Positions 26,821 to 35,900 are shown, counted from the first letter of the stretch. The stretch: 64,000 bases of DNA from Micromonospora ureilytica (GCF_015751765.1 NZ_JADOTX010000001.1:3596001-3660000), one strand, 5' to 3'. The notes: generated by a model not told the origin, from the sequence alone. Program-made: numbers and translations.

Positions 26821-27963
26821 TCAGGGCGTCCAGCGTACGCCCGGGTTCACCCGCCCGGACCAGTCGAAGACGGCCATGTTGTCCCACCCGTTTCCGGTGC
26901 CGTTGATGTTGGCCGGGTCCCAGCCGTTGCCGCGGACGGCGTACCAGGTCGGTTCCCAGTAGAAGACACCGATGGCGCCCGCGTTGCGGGCCGTGTTCTG
27001 CACCCAGTCGAACTCCTGGGCCTGCCCGGACCAGGTCGCGCTGATGCCGTCACAGGTCGCGTCGCCGATGACGTTCGGCTCGCTGTCCGCGTTGTTCCGG
27101 GTGAAGGGGTACGCGGTCTCCACGATCACCACCGGCTTGCCGTAGCGCCCGCGCAGGTCGACGATGTTGTTGTAGAGGTTCGACAGGCTGCCGTGCCACA
27201 TGCAGTAGTACGACTGGGCGGTGATGTCCCACTGCACACCCTGGGCGCGGATGCCGTCGTAGAACCATCGGGCGTTGGCGTTGCTGTCGGCGTTGGCGGT
27301 ATGGATCATCACCGGGATGCCGCTGCCGCACGCCTTTGTCGCGTTGTAGCCCTGCTTCAGCAGACCGGCCAGCGGGGCGAAGTCGTTGTTGACGACCTTG
27401 CCCTCGTTCCACAGCATTCCGACGTTGATCTCGTTGCCGATCTGCACGCTGTCCGGTGGGGTGCCCTGCCCCCGCAGGCTTGAGCAGACGTCGTAGGTGA
27501 AGGTGTAGACGTCGGTACGCAGCTGGCTCAGGCTGTGGCCTGCCCAGGCCGCCGGCTTGTACTGCTTGCCCGGGTCGGCCCAGGTATCGGAGTAGTGGAA
27601 GTCGATGAGCACCTTCAGGCCCTTCGCCCTGGCCACCCTGGCCTGGGCCAATACCCCGCTCTTGTTGTTGTAGCCGCTGATCGGGTTGTTCCACACGCGC
27701 AGCCGGACGTAGTTGACGCCGACGGACTTCAAGATGTCCAGTGGGTCGCGGGCGACGCCGTTGGCGTCGTAGTACTTGGCGCCCAGATCCAGGCTGCGCT
27801 GCAAAGAGGAGACGTCGGCGCCTCGCATGGTGAGCGTGTTCGCGGCGGAGACGGGCGCGGGCACGCCGCCGAGCGTGGCGGCGACGGTGAGGATGCCGGC
27901 CGCGACAGCCCCGAGCAGGGCCCTGGCGCGGCGGTGGTGAGGTGTGGCCGAATGTGTGTTCAC
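26821..27963 (-). CDS. Secreted arabinogalactan endo-beta-1,4-galactanase, GH53
   Basis: A 380-residue exported glycoside hydrolase. Residues 1-40 are a signal peptide ending PVSA. GH53 motifs: FMRGADVS-like start (TLTMRGADVSSLQ), YVRLRVWNNP, LKVLIDFHYSDTWADPGKQ, acid/base Glu in SVQIGNEINVGMLW (about residue 175) and nucleophile Glu in VVIVETAYPF (about 283). It cleaves beta-1,4-galactan of pectin side chains. It has no carbohydrate-binding module of its own but follows, nine bases downstream, a gene for an FN3-FN3-CBM2 protein. Confidence 0.9.
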   Translation of the reverse strand: MNTHSATPHHRRARALLGAVAAGILTVAATLGGVPAPVSAANTLTMRGADVSSLQRSLDLGAKYYDANGVARDPLDILKSVGVNYVRLRVWNNPISGYNNKSGVLAQARVARAKGLKVLIDFHYSDTWADPGKQYKPAAWAGHSLSQLRTDVYTFTYDVCSSLRGQGTPPDSVQIGNEINVGMLWNEGKVVNNDFAPLAGLLKQGYNATKACGSGIPVMIHTANADSNANARWFYDGIRAQGVQWDITAQSYYCMWHGSLSNLYNNIVDLRGRYGKPVVIVETAYPFTRNNADSEPNVIGDATCDGISATWSGQAQEFDWVQNTARNAGAIGVFYWEPTWYAVRGNGWDPANINGTGNGWDNMAVFDWSGRVNPGVRWTP

Positions 27964-27972
27964 GAGGCTCCC

Positions 27973-29133
27973 TCAGCCCACTGTGCAGGTGACGCCGTTC
28001 AGCGAGAAGGCGGTCGGCGGGGCGTCGCTGGCGCTCCACCGCCCCTGGACGCCGAAGGTCGCAGAGCCGTTTGGCGCGAGGACGCGGTTCCAGTCGACGT
28101 TACGAGCGGTCACGGTGGTCCCGGTCTGGCCGATCGTGGCGTTCCACGCCGAGGTGACCTGCTGGTCTCCCGGGAAGCTGAAGGTGACGGCCCAGCCGTC
28201 TATCGATGCCGCCCCGGCGTTGTGGACAGTCGCCGTGGCCACGAAACCGCCCTGCCACTCGGACTGGTTCCGGTAGGTCACCCGGCAGGTCGAGGGCGGC
28301 GGGGGCGTCGTGGGCAAGGTGACCGTGTTGGACGCGATCGACACGTTGCCCACCGCGTCCCGGGCCCGCACGTAGTACTGGTTGCGCAGCGACGTCGACG
28401 CAGGTAGGTCCGTCGTGTACGTCGTACCCGGCACGGTGGCGACCAGTTGCGAGGTGAACCAGCCGTCGAACCGGTAGACGTTGTACCCGAGCACGCCGGC
28501 GTCGTCCGTCGACGGCGACCAGGACAACGTGCCGGTCGAGGCGGTCACCTCGCCGACGGTCAGGTTCTGCGGCGCGGCCGGCGGGGTGGTGTCCGGGCCG
28601 GTGTCCGTCACCGGGGTGACCACGGTCAGTGCGTTCGACCAGTTCGAGCGTTGTCCGAGGCTGTCTCGGGCGATCAATCGGAACGTGTACTGCTGGCCCG
28701 ACCCGAGGTGGCTGGTGATCGTGGTGCTGGTAACGGCCCCGACGCTGGTGCTGAAGACGATGTCGCCGAACTCCTGGTAGTACGTGATGTCGTACCCGGC
28801 GATGGCGCAGCAGCCGGGCGTGGCCGCCGTCCAGGTGAGGGTGACCGACGCGCTTCGGACCTCGCTGGCGGTCAGGTTCGTGGGCGCACCCGGCGGGACG
28901 GGCGAGGTGCTCGGCGTGCTGGGCGGCGTTGGCGGCGCGGTTCCGGTCGGTTCCGCGACGGACACCGCGGCCGCACGAGGCGCCGGGATGACCCCCGGGT
29001 ACGCGGCGGGCGCTGCGGCGTCGGCCGCCGGTGCGGCGCTCAGGGCGGTGCCGAGCACCGCCGTCGACAGCACGACGGCCAGCAGACCCGGCCGCAAACG
29101 GCGGATCAGCGAGGACGAGGGGACGCCTGTCAT
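27973..29133 (-). CDS. Secreted FN3-FN3-CBM2 protein without catalytic domain
   Basis: A 386-residue exported protein. A signal peptide with long hydrophobic core (about residues 12-43) precedes a low-complexity Pro/Ala stretch, two fibronectin type III domains (about 80-172 and 180-273) and a C-terminal CBM2 (about 283-386: CRVTYRNQSEWQGGFVATATV...LNGVTC). No glycosidase signature is present. It is the first gene of an operon with the GH53 galactanase. ATG 29133 is used because the signal peptide follows directly. Confidence 0.85.
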   Translation of the reverse strand: MTGVPSSSLIRRLRPGLLAVVLSTAVLGTALSAAPAADAAAPAAYPGVIPAPRAAAVSVAEPTGTAPPTPPSTPSTSPVPPGAPTNLTASEVRSASVTLTWTAATPGCCAIAGYDITYYQEFGDIVFSTSVGAVTSTTITSHLGSGQQYTFRLIARDSLGQRSNWSNALTVVTPVTDTGPDTTPPAAPQNLTVGEVTASTGTLSWSPSTDDAGVLGYNVYRFDGWFTSQLVATVPGTTYTTDLPASTSLRNQYYVRARDAVGNVSIASNTVTLPTTPPPPSTCRVTYRNQSEWQGGFVATATVHNAGAASIDGWAVTFSFPGDQQVTSAWNATIGQTGTTVTARNVDWNRVLAPNGSATFGVQGRWSASDAPPTAFSLNGVTCTVG

Positions 29134-29275
29134 ACGTCGACCATGCAGCGATACATCGATGATCGCCAACATATCTCACGCCTCGGTCGGCGACCGGCCC
29201 GACTCGTGGTGGATCGTCGCCGTGCGTCGTGGACCGGCCCGCCGGGACTTCTTACCGAACGATGACGTGCCCGCC

Positions 29276-29296
29276 GACCGTTGACCGTTGACCGTG
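29276..29296. repeat. Three tandem 7-mers GACCGTT/GACCGTT/GACCGTG
   Basis: Three direct copies, the last with one change, lie about 65 bases before the DUF1996 start codon. The TTGACC parts could double as -35 elements or the copies could bind a regulator. Confidence 0.35.
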
Positions 29297-29361
29297 CGCC
29301 GGCCCGTACCGAGTGGAGACAGCACATCACCGGAGCCGTTTCCGGCTTTGAGGAGATTCCG

Positions 29362-31122
29362 ATGAACCGCAGAAAGAACGGGACCGCGCTGGTCCAGACC
29401 CGGCCGGCCAGGCTCGCCATGGTCGCGCTCGTGCTGGCGGCCACCGGTGCGCTCACCGCCACCTTCGTCTCCAGTGGCGGCAAGGGCACCGCGGACGCCG
29501 CCACCAGTCTGGATCAGTTCGTGTCGATCGAGAACGTGCCGCCGAACGTGCAGAACCCGAGGCCGGCCGCCGGCGCGTCGACCGGCCGGTTCACCGTCGA
29601 CTGCGGCACGAACGGCAATGGCAAGTTCAGCCCGGACAACCCGGTGGCCCAGCCCGGCATCCGCAACGGCGCCGAACACGTCCACGACTTCGTCGGCAAC
29701 CTGGCCATCACCGCGAACTCGTCCAACGCCGATCTGGACGCCTCCGGCACCACCTGCCGCAACGGCGACAAGTCGTCCTACTTCTGGCCGGTGGTGCGCA
29801 TCGACAAGACCGTACGCAGCGGCAAGCAGGTCCAGCAGGCCCTCGCCCAGACCCAACCGATGGTGGTCTGCCCCTCGGTCGGCAAACGACTGCGGGCCGT
29901 CCCCACCGGCGCCCGCAACACCGTCGACCGCCTGCTGGCCGAACTGGACCGCCAGCAGGCCGCCGCGAACCAGCGGATGACCGCCAGCCGGGGCCGCATC
30001 GACGCCGGATTCAACCGGGAGGTCATCGACTCGCTGCGGGCCCGCCGCGCCGCGATGATCAAGCAGATCAGCACCACGATCACCGCCGCCGGCGGCAACC
30101 AACCCGGCCTGGTCTCGCTTGTCGAGTGTGACGTCAGCTACGACGACATGCACGCCCGGATGCCCGGCAGCGCCCACCGTGCGAGCGTCAACGCCGCCCA
30201 GGCGGCGAATCCGCGGATCCAGTGCCCCACCGTGCGGGACAAGTTGCCGGGCGTACCCGATCGGGCGCTCGCCGAAGTGAACCGCAACCTCGACGACCTC
30301 GACCGGCAGATCTCCGAGGCCAACGAACGCCTCGTCACCAGCCGTGGCCAGGGCGGCCCGGCCTTCGTCGACAACGCCATCCTCGGACCGCTGCGCGCCA
30401 AGCGGGTCGCCGTACTCAACCGGATCGCCACCGCGATCGGGCGGCAAGCCCCCCGCCCGCAAGGTCTCGAAGCGTTCGCCCCCTGCACGCTGGACCAGGC
30501 CCCCAGCACCCCGGCTGCACCGAGCAGCGCACCCACCACCCCTGCGGCGCTCCCCGATCCGCAGGGACCCAACTTCGAGCTGCCCGGTAACACCGGCGGC
30601 ATCGTCCGCCCGGCGCAGGTCCTGATCGAGTACCGCGGCAACCCCACCAGCAAGGTGGTGCCGATGCCGAAGTTCCTCCGTGCCCTCACCGGCGACGCCA
30701 AGCCCACCAGCCGTGGTCCGGCCAACGCCCGCGCCACCTGGACCTGCTCGGGCTTCGCCGACCGGCTCTCCGACAAGTACCCGATCTGCCCCGCCGGTAG
30801 CCAGGTACAGCGCGTACAGGATTTCCCCGGCTGCTGGGACGGCAAGAACATCGACAGCGACAACCACCGCAACCACGTCGCATTCGCCGACAAGGCCACC
30901 GGCGCATGCCCGCAGGGCTTCCAGGCGATCCCGCAACTGCGGATCACCGTGGCCTACGACATCGCCCGCAACGTGCAGGTCAAAGGTCAGTACGCCCTCG
31001 ACTCCTTCCCCGAGGAGAACCACAACCCCTTCTCCGACCACAACGATTTCGTCAACGTCAACTCAGCCCAGACCATGCAACGCATCGTCACCTGCATCAA
31101 CAAGGGCAAGAACTGCTCCTGA
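29362..31122 (+). CDS. Secreted DUF1996 protein with a duplicated ~92-residue insert
   Basis: A 586-residue exported protein (signal peptide to about residue 47). The DUF1996 domain is split: the N-terminal part has AEHVHDFVGN and SSYFWPVVRI (about 90-150), and the C-terminal part has MPKFLRALTGDAKPTS, WTCSGFADRLSDKYPICP, FPGCWDGKNIDSDNHRNHVAF and HNPFSDHNDFVNV (about 430-580). Between them lie two related helical repeats (about 167-258 and 286-378), each starting CP(S/T)V and containing LDRQ and LRA(R/K)R. DUF1996 proteins are secreted and of unknown function. ATG 29362 follows GAGGAG. Confidence 0.8.
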   Translation: MNRRKNGTALVQTRPARLAMVALVLAATGALTATFVSSGGKGTADAATSLDQFVSIENVPPNVQNPRPAAGASTGRFTVDCGTNGNGKFSPDNPVAQPGIRNGAEHVHDFVGNLAITANSSNADLDASGTTCRNGDKSSYFWPVVRIDKTVRSGKQVQQALAQTQPMVVCPSVGKRLRAVPTGARNTVDRLLAELDRQQAAANQRMTASRGRIDAGFNREVIDSLRARRAAMIKQISTTITAAGGNQPGLVSLVECDVSYDDMHARMPGSAHRASVNAAQAANPRIQCPTVRDKLPGVPDRALAEVNRNLDDLDRQISEANERLVTSRGQGGPAFVDNAILGPLRAKRVAVLNRIATAIGRQAPRPQGLEAFAPCTLDQAPSTPAAPSSAPTTPAALPDPQGPNFELPGNTGGIVRPAQVLIEYRGNPTSKVVPMPKFLRALTGDAKPTSRGPANARATWTCSGFADRLSDKYPICPAGSQVQRVQDFPGCWDGKNIDSDNHRNHVAFADKATGACPQGFQAIPQLRITVAYDIARNVQVKGQYALDSFPEENHNPFSDHNDFVNVNSAQTMQRIVTCINKGKNCS

Positions 31123-31130
31123 CCCGGGAT

Positions 31131-31151
31131 GGCATCGCTGGGAGCGATACC
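31131..31151. terminator. Hairpin after the DUF1996 gene
   Basis: GGCATCGCT and AGCGATACC pair at eight of nine positions around GGG, nine bases after the stop codon. There is no T-tract, so termination is uncertain. Confidence 0.35.
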
Positions 31152-31252
31152 AGTGGGGCAAAATTCAGCCCTTCCGATCGCTACACTCGCCGCAACGCCG
31201 GCACCGCCCGCAGACCTCAGCCTGCGCCAATCCCCATCGAATGGAGACGCCT

Positions 31253-32080
31253 GTGACCCGCGACAAGGCGGCACCCCCCGGCATCGACCCCAACATTCCC
31301 AGCGTGGCCCGGGTCTATGACTTCTTCCTGGGCGGCAAGGACAACTTCGAGGTCGACCGAAAGGTCGCCGAGCACGCCCTGCGGATCACACCGGACGGGC
31401 CGGCGGCCGGCCAGGCCAACCGGGCCTTTCTGCGTCGAGTGATTCGCTACCTCGTCAGCGAGGCGGGCATCGACCAGTTCCTCGACATCGGATCGGGGTT
31501 GCCCACCCAGGGCAACGTGCACGAGGTCGCCACCGAGCAGAACCCAAAGGCTCAAGTGGTGTACGTGGACAATGATCCGATCGTCCTGGCACACGGACGG
31601 GCCCTGCTCGCCGCTGAGGGCACCGCGACGGTGATCCAGGCGGACATCCGGGAGCCGCAGGAAATCCTCAACCATCCGGACGTACGTCGCTTCCTCGACT
31701 TCGACCGGCCGATCGGGCTGTTGCTCTTCGCGATCCTGCACCACCTCGGTGACGACGAGGACCCGAAGGCGGTGGCGGCGGCGTTGATCGACCAGCTGCC
31801 CGCCGGCAGCTACGTGGCGATCTCGCACTTCCGCGACCCGGGCGAGCGAGACCCCGAGGGCTCCCGCAAGGCCCACGAGGTCGAACGGATCTTCAACGAG
31901 TCGCTGGGCACCGGCCGCTGGCGTACCGACGAGGAGATCCTCTCGTTCACCGAAGGGCTGACGCTGCTGGAGCCGGGGCTGGTGCCGCTGGCCGAGTGGC
32001 GCCCGGAGTCGGACGCACCGGCCACTGTGCAGACCGACACCTATCACACCTTCGTCGGGCTCCTCGCCCGCAAACCGTAG
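31253..32080 (+). CDS. SAM-dependent methyltransferase, DUF574 type
   Basis: About 275 residues. The N-terminus PNIPSVARVYDFFLGGKDNFEVDR is the hallmark of the large actinobacterial DUF574 family. The SAM site is DIGSGLPTQGNVHEVA, followed by VVYVDNDPIVLAHGRALLA. The gene stands alone. GTG 31253 is preferred since GGAG lies six bases upstream, but ATG 31241 is in frame. Targets of this family are mostly unknown. Confidence 0.9.
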   Translation: MTRDKAAPPGIDPNIPSVARVYDFFLGGKDNFEVDRKVAEHALRITPDGPAAGQANRAFLRRVIRYLVSEAGIDQFLDIGSGLPTQGNVHEVATEQNPKAQVVYVDNDPIVLAHGRALLAAEGTATVIQADIREPQEILNHPDVRRFLDFDRPIGLLLFAILHHLGDDEDPKAVAAALIDQLPAGSYVAISHFRDPGERDPEGSRKAHEVERIFNESLGTGRWRTDEEILSFTEGLTLLEPGLVPLAEWRPESDAPATVQTDTYHTFVGLLARKP

Positions 32081-32099
32081 GCGCCGTCTTGCGTTGAGG

Positions 32100-32129
32100 T
32101 CCGTCGGCGGGAGGATGCCCGCCGACGGA
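32100..32129. terminator. Bidirectional terminator between convergent genes
   Basis: TCCGTCGGCGGG and CCCGCCGACGGA form a perfect 12-base stem with a 6-base loop, between the methyltransferase stop and the Ddn-like gene's stop. Confidence 0.7.
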
Positions 32130-32169
32130 TCCACGCATCAGATTTGAACTGGGGCTGTGCCGTCTCTGC

Positions 32170-32577
32170 CTACGGCGCAGGTGCCAGTACGACGACTGGG
32201 ATCTGGCGGGTGGTCTTCCGCTCGTAGTCGGCGAAGCCTGGATACGCGGCCTTCTGCGCGCTCCAGATCCGTTCCCGTTCGTCGCCGGCGGCAACTCTGG
32301 CGACCAACTCGACCTTGTCCGTGCCGATCTCCGCGTGGACCTTCGGGTTGGAGAGCAGGTTGTAGTACCAGTCGGGATTGCTGGGCGCACCACCCTTTGA
32401 CGCGAACACGGCATAGCCGCCGTCCACCTTCTGGTACATCATCGGGCTCACGCGAGACTGGCCGCTCTTGGCACCGACCGTGTGCAACAGCAGCAGCGGG
32501 GCGCCAGCGAACTGACCGCCGACCTGCCCACCGTTGGCACGAAACTCAGCGATTATCTTGTCGTTAAAGTCGCTCAT
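32170..32577 (-). CDS. Deazaflavin (F420)-dependent nitroreductase-family protein, Ddn-like
   Basis: A 135-residue split-barrel protein with APLLLLHTVGAKSGQSRVSPMMYQ, GGYAVFASKGGAPSNPDWYYNLLSNPKVHAEIG and PGFADYERKTTRQIPVVVL, matching the Ddn/TIGR00026 family, whose characterised members use F420H2 to reduce quinones or nitro compounds. GAGGAGA six bases before ATG 32577 fixes the start. Confidence 0.9.
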   Translation of the reverse strand: MSDFNDKIIAEFRANGGQVGGQFAGAPLLLLHTVGAKSGQSRVSPMMYQKVDGGYAVFASKGGAPSNPDWYYNLLSNPKVHAEIGTDKVELVARVAAGDERERIWSAQKAAYPGFADYERKTTRQIPVVVLAPAP

Positions 32578-32866
32578 TCTTCTCCTCGCCCTGCGCTCCA
32601 GCTCCGTCGACAAGATTCTGACAGTCCCAGGCGTCCACTGCTTGCTTGCGCGGGCTGAACCACTGATGCTCGCGACCGGGAGTCGACGTCGGAGATGCCG
32701 AACGGCCTGCCTGCCGTCGACTTCTTCTGCGCCCTGTGTCGTCCCACCAACCAGGACCACCCGCCAGCAGTACACCTAGCGCCTGGGCACAGGCATTGCT
32801 TCGGCACCGGGCAGCCACCGGGGGCAAAGAACACTACGCTACGGCCTCAATGGAGGCGGGGGATCA

Positions 32867-33649
32867 ATGATTGTGGGTGAGCGAATGCGCCGCGGTCCGC
32901 TCATCGCGGGCGTGCTGGTGTTGGCGGGCCTTGCCGGCTGCGTGGAACAGCCTGTCCAGCCGGCACCGCCGACGCCGTCGGTGAACGCCACGCGCTCGAC
33001 TCTGCCGAACGAGCCGCAGGCCCTGATGGCGACTATTGGAGGGCTGGTCGAGCAGACCGGTGTCGGGCACGACATCCGGCAGGGCGAGATCGAGGCCGGC
33101 GAGGCGTGGTACGAACCCTGCGACTTGCTCATCGCCGATCCCGACCGGGCAAAGGGCGCCGGGTTGCAGCTTGACGCAGTGTGGGCCGCTGGCCTTGAGG
33201 TCAACCCCGTGCCGTCTTTCCAGAACATCCAGCCCCCGATGACCGTGTTGAACGTCCGGGTGTTTCATCTGCCCGACGCGTCTGCGGCCGTCGCCGGCGC
33301 AACTAGGGCGCGAGCCGCCCGCTGCCCGAGCGACGAGTTCCGCCTCAACATCGGCCAGGCGACCGCACGGTGGGGGTCACGCGCGGTGACCATCGCCTCG
33401 ACGAGTGCACGGCTAACCACGGCGACGGTAAAACGAGTAGACCCGGCAATCGACGCGGGGGTGGACTACCTGCCCGGCGATGCCCGGCTGGTCTTCGCGC
33501 ACGGACCACTGCTGATCAGCATCGAGGTGCTCACGCTGTGGCCCCGCAAGCAGAATTCCGCTGCCGAGATCACCGCCGCGGCTCAGGCGAAGGCAATGAG
33601 CCTGGCGGCGGCGATCGTGAAGACCCTTCCAACGTCGAGCGAGAACTGA
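32867..33649 (+). CDS. Lipoprotein of unknown function
   Basis: A 260-residue exported lipoprotein: a basic N-terminus, hydrophobic core and lipobox LAGC near residue 25. The mature part has LDAVWAAGLEVNPVPSFQNIQPPMTVLNVRVF and two further Cys residues. I do not recognise the family. ATG 32867 follows GGAGG...GGGGGA; ATG 32885 is an alternative that leaves the signal peptide intact. Confidence 0.7.
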   Translation: MIVGERMRRGPLIAGVLVLAGLAGCVEQPVQPAPPTPSVNATRSTLPNEPQALMATIGGLVEQTGVGHDIRQGEIEAGEAWYEPCDLLIADPDRAKGAGLQLDAVWAAGLEVNPVPSFQNIQPPMTVLNVRVFHLPDASAAVAGATRARAARCPSDEFRLNIGQATARWGSRAVTIASTSARLTTATVKRVDPAIDAGVDYLPGDARLVFAHGPLLISIEVLTLWPRKQNSAAEITAAAQAKAMSLAAAIVKTLPTSSEN

Positions 33650-33663
33650 CGCCGCACGTCACG

Positions 33664-33981
33664 ATGAGGCCGTGGTGGGAATGCGGCGCGTGCACCACGG
33701 GCAGGCCCTGGCCTGCCAACAACACCGGCCCGAGGGGTCGCAGGCAGATTCGCGCCGGCGACGACCCTGACCTCCTCGGCCTGCAATCGGGCGTCGTTCC
33801 AGGAGGCCAATTCCTGAGCGCAACCCTGCGTGGTCCCCAGCCCGCCGCCTATGCCCTGCTCACCCCAACTTTTCAACAGTTGGGAGGCTCCGGAGACCGA
33901 GACGACACTCGCCCCAGCATCGAGTACTACCGCCGCAACGATCGGATCGACCTTCTGATGCCCCTACGAGGCACAACCTGA
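33664..33981 (+). CDS. Hypothetical protein, doubtful
   Basis: A 105-residue open frame just after the lipoprotein gene. The C-terminal half (SIEYYRRNDRIDLLMPLRGTT) looks protein-like, while the N-terminal part is poorly structured. No family is recognised and no good ribosome site is visible. It could be a decayed gene end. Confidence 0.3.
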   Translation: MRPWWECGACTTGRPWPANNTGPRGRRQIRAGDDPDLLGLQSGVVPGGQFLSATLRGPQPAAYALLTPTFQQLGGSGDRDDTRPSIEYYRRNDRIDLLMPLRGTT

Positions 33982-34045
33982 ATCGTCCGGCCGCCACGGC
34001 AGACCCCTCTGTCCACTGCACAACTGATGATCGTCTAGCGGTTTG

Positions 34046-34348
34046 TCAACCTGCTCGGCGTGACCGTTCCTGGATCAAGCGCAAGAAGATGCGCCCTGCA
34101 AGCACCACGATCACGACCAGGGCTGGAATGGCCAGAAGAGTCCAACGTCCACCGAGCAGGTTGGCGGTCCCGAGCAGGGCGAACGCGAGACCCTCCCACA
34201 GCAACTCGCGCCCGCTGAGAAGGTCTCTGCGAGGCGGCTGCTGGCCCTGCCGCCTTTCGGCCCGCAGACCCCGAACAGCTTGCAGCGTGAACACCACGCC
34301 AAATCCGAGGCAGACCGGGCCCGCCAGAAAGTCCAGCAAGTTCGGCAC
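34046..34348 (-). CDS. Small membrane protein
   Basis: A 100-residue protein with three hydrophobic helices (NLLDFLAGPVCLGFGVVFTLQAV, LLWEGLAFALLGTANLL, LLAIPALVVIVVLAGRIFL). GTG 34348 is chosen because AGGAGG lies six bases before it. The function is unknown. It is divergent from the membrane-anchored protein at 34528. Confidence 0.65.
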   Translation of the reverse strand: MPNLLDFLAGPVCLGFGVVFTLQAVRGLRAERRQGQQPPRRDLLSGRELLWEGLAFALLGTANLLGGRWTLLAIPALVVIVVLAGRIFLRLIQERSRRAG

Positions 34349-34527
34349 GGTTCCTCCTGGAGGCGTGCTCGGCTGCCAGGGGGGAGCGCCGAGCGACGGA
34401 CCGATCTTGTCATCACTCTCGACTCCCCGCTGGTCGAGCACTCCAGCGCGGCCTTCCTGCCTCGCTGTCCGGCCATCGACCGTCGCGGTGGTGTCGCTGC
34501 CGGCAGCACCGCAGCTAGCATCCGTGG

Positions 34528-35088
34528 ATGGAGTGGCTAGCAGCAGTGCTCTCGTTCGTTGGCGGTCTGATCGCGGCAGCGCTCGGGGCCTACGCCGTCA
34601 CGAAAACGAACAAGCAGTTGATGGCAGCTGATATCCGCGCCCGCTGGGACGCTGCGCTGTTCGAACACAGCGAGACCTTTGCTGCCTCGACGCGCGCCCT
34701 TCGCCATCATGCTGAACGGTTCGACCGCAGTGAGGACAAAGAGGAGCGCCGAGAGGCACTCGACGAGGCGCACCAAGGAATGCGACTGGCTTGCGAGCAA
34801 CTCCGGCTTCTGGGAAGCCCTCGGGTCCAAATAGCGGCCCGGACCGTCATCCATCACGCGTACGCCGTGCGAGTCCAAGGGGAGGAGGGGCGAGACCCAC
34901 GAGCCGGCAAAGGTCCGTCCAAGCCGCCCATCGGCAGACTCAATGATGCTCTGCAGGAGTTTTACCGCGCGGTGCGGGAGCAGTTGAGGGCAGACGACCC
35001 CGAGGCGGTCATCCACGATGATGATCTCGACGTGATCGAACACGGGCTCCAACCGTTGACGTGGTCCAACCGCTCCCAGTCAGCCTGA
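34528..35088 (+). CDS. Membrane-anchored helical protein of unknown function
   Basis: A 186-residue protein with one N-terminal membrane helix (residues 3-24), followed by a charged helical domain (RARWDAALFEHSETFAASTRALRHHAERF) resembling small actinobacterial proteins with an N-terminal anchor. No family name can be given with confidence. Confidence 0.65.
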   Translation: MEWLAAVLSFVGGLIAAALGAYAVTKTNKQLMAADIRARWDAALFEHSETFAASTRALRHHAERFDRSEDKEERREALDEAHQGMRLACEQLRLLGSPRVQIAARTVIHHAYAVRVQGEEGRDPRAGKGPSKPPIGRLNDALQEFYRAVREQLRADDPEAVIHDDDLDVIEHGLQPLTWSNRSQSA

Positions 35089-35121
35089 TCCCTCGCCAAC
35101 GAAACTTGAGTACGTCGACTC

Positions 35122-35592
35122 ATGCCCGGCCGAGTTGAGCCATCCACGCTGGACCGCATGACGTCTGGCGTGGTCGGCACAGGTCGACGGGGTGTCCCGA
35201 TCGTAGGACTCCTGGTCCTGCTCTGGGTCTGCGGACTGATCGCGGCGGCCGCCTGGTGGGTGGGCATCGGCCTGGAGCAGTGGAGCGTCAGCTACGGCGA
35301 CCAGCCCGGCGAGTTCGAGGACCTCAAACGTCGGGCGAGCGTGGCCCTTCTGGTCGCCGCGTTGGTGGCGACCGCCGGGCCTGCCGTCATCGCGTTCGTC
35401 GCGTACCAACTGCGGCGGGTACGCACCGCAGTCGTCTTCCTGGTGCTGACCGTCGTGATCGCCATGCCCGCCGTACCGCTCGCCGCCTCCGCAGGGCGGG
35501 ACCTAAATCCGGCGCCGGCAGCGACGACGCCCGGACCACCGGAGCACTGCGTGGAACACAGCGGCGGTGACACCCGCTGCCCGGGCGGCTGA
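35122..35592 (+). CDS. DUF6234-like membrane protein
   Basis: A 156-residue protein with three predicted membrane helices and a C-terminal Cys-containing tail ending EHCVEHSGGDTRCPGG, the pattern I associate with the DUF6234 family of actinobacteria. ATG 35158 is an alternative start. It is the last protein gene before the tRNA array. Confidence 0.6.
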   Translation: MPGRVEPSTLDRMTSGVVGTGRRGVPIVGLLVLLWVCGLIAAAAWWVGIGLEQWSVSYGDQPGEFEDLKRRASVALLVAALVATAGPAVIAFVAYQLRRVRTAVVFLVLTVVIAMPAVPLAASAGRDLNPAPAATTPGPPEHCVEHSGGDTRCPGG

Positions 35593-35734
35593 CCGAACGG
35601 CTCCGTCGGACCGGCGTGCCATGATGAGCGCATCTCCGCAGTGGATGGCAGTCGCGGCCGTGACCGCGATCGAACCGGCGTACGCGGTTTTGCAGACCGC
35701 TCCCTGACCACTCGCGCGCACAACCAGGCGAACG

Positions 35735-35807
35735 CGCCCGCGGAGGGAATCGAACCCCCGACACCCAGCTCCGGAAGCTGGTGCTCTATCCCCTGAGCTA
35801 CGCGGGC
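35735..35807 (-). tRNA. tRNA-Arg(CCG)
   Basis: Complete cloverleaf: 7-bp acceptor GCCCGCG/CGCGGGC, anticodon stem CCAGC/GCTGG around TTCCGGA, T-loop TTCGATT. Last gene of the array in transcription order. CCA is not encoded. Confidence 0.93.
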
Positions 35808-35812
35808 ATGCG

Positions 35813-35896
35813 TGGGAGTGGAGAGATTCGAACTCCCTGAGCGCGAACGCACCGGGGTTACAGCCCGGCCCACCTCACCATCGGTGGCGCACTCCC
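35813..35896 (-). tRNA. tRNA-Tyr(GTA)
   Basis: Class II tRNA with acceptor GGGAGTG/CACTCCC, anticodon loop CTGTAAC between CCGGG/CCCGG, a long variable arm and T-loop TTCGAAT. Discriminator A. Confidence 0.92.
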
Positions 35897-35900
35897 GTGG

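Noticed and set aside
31139..31152. CebR-like TGGGAGCGATACCA before the methyltransferase gene
   Set aside because: Only 11 of 14 positions match and the bases are explained by a hairpin after the DUF1996 gene.
32578..32866. Possible small genes in the 289-base spacer before the lipoprotein gene
   Set aside because: Frames on both strands overlap each other, lack ribosome sites and have no protein-like pattern.
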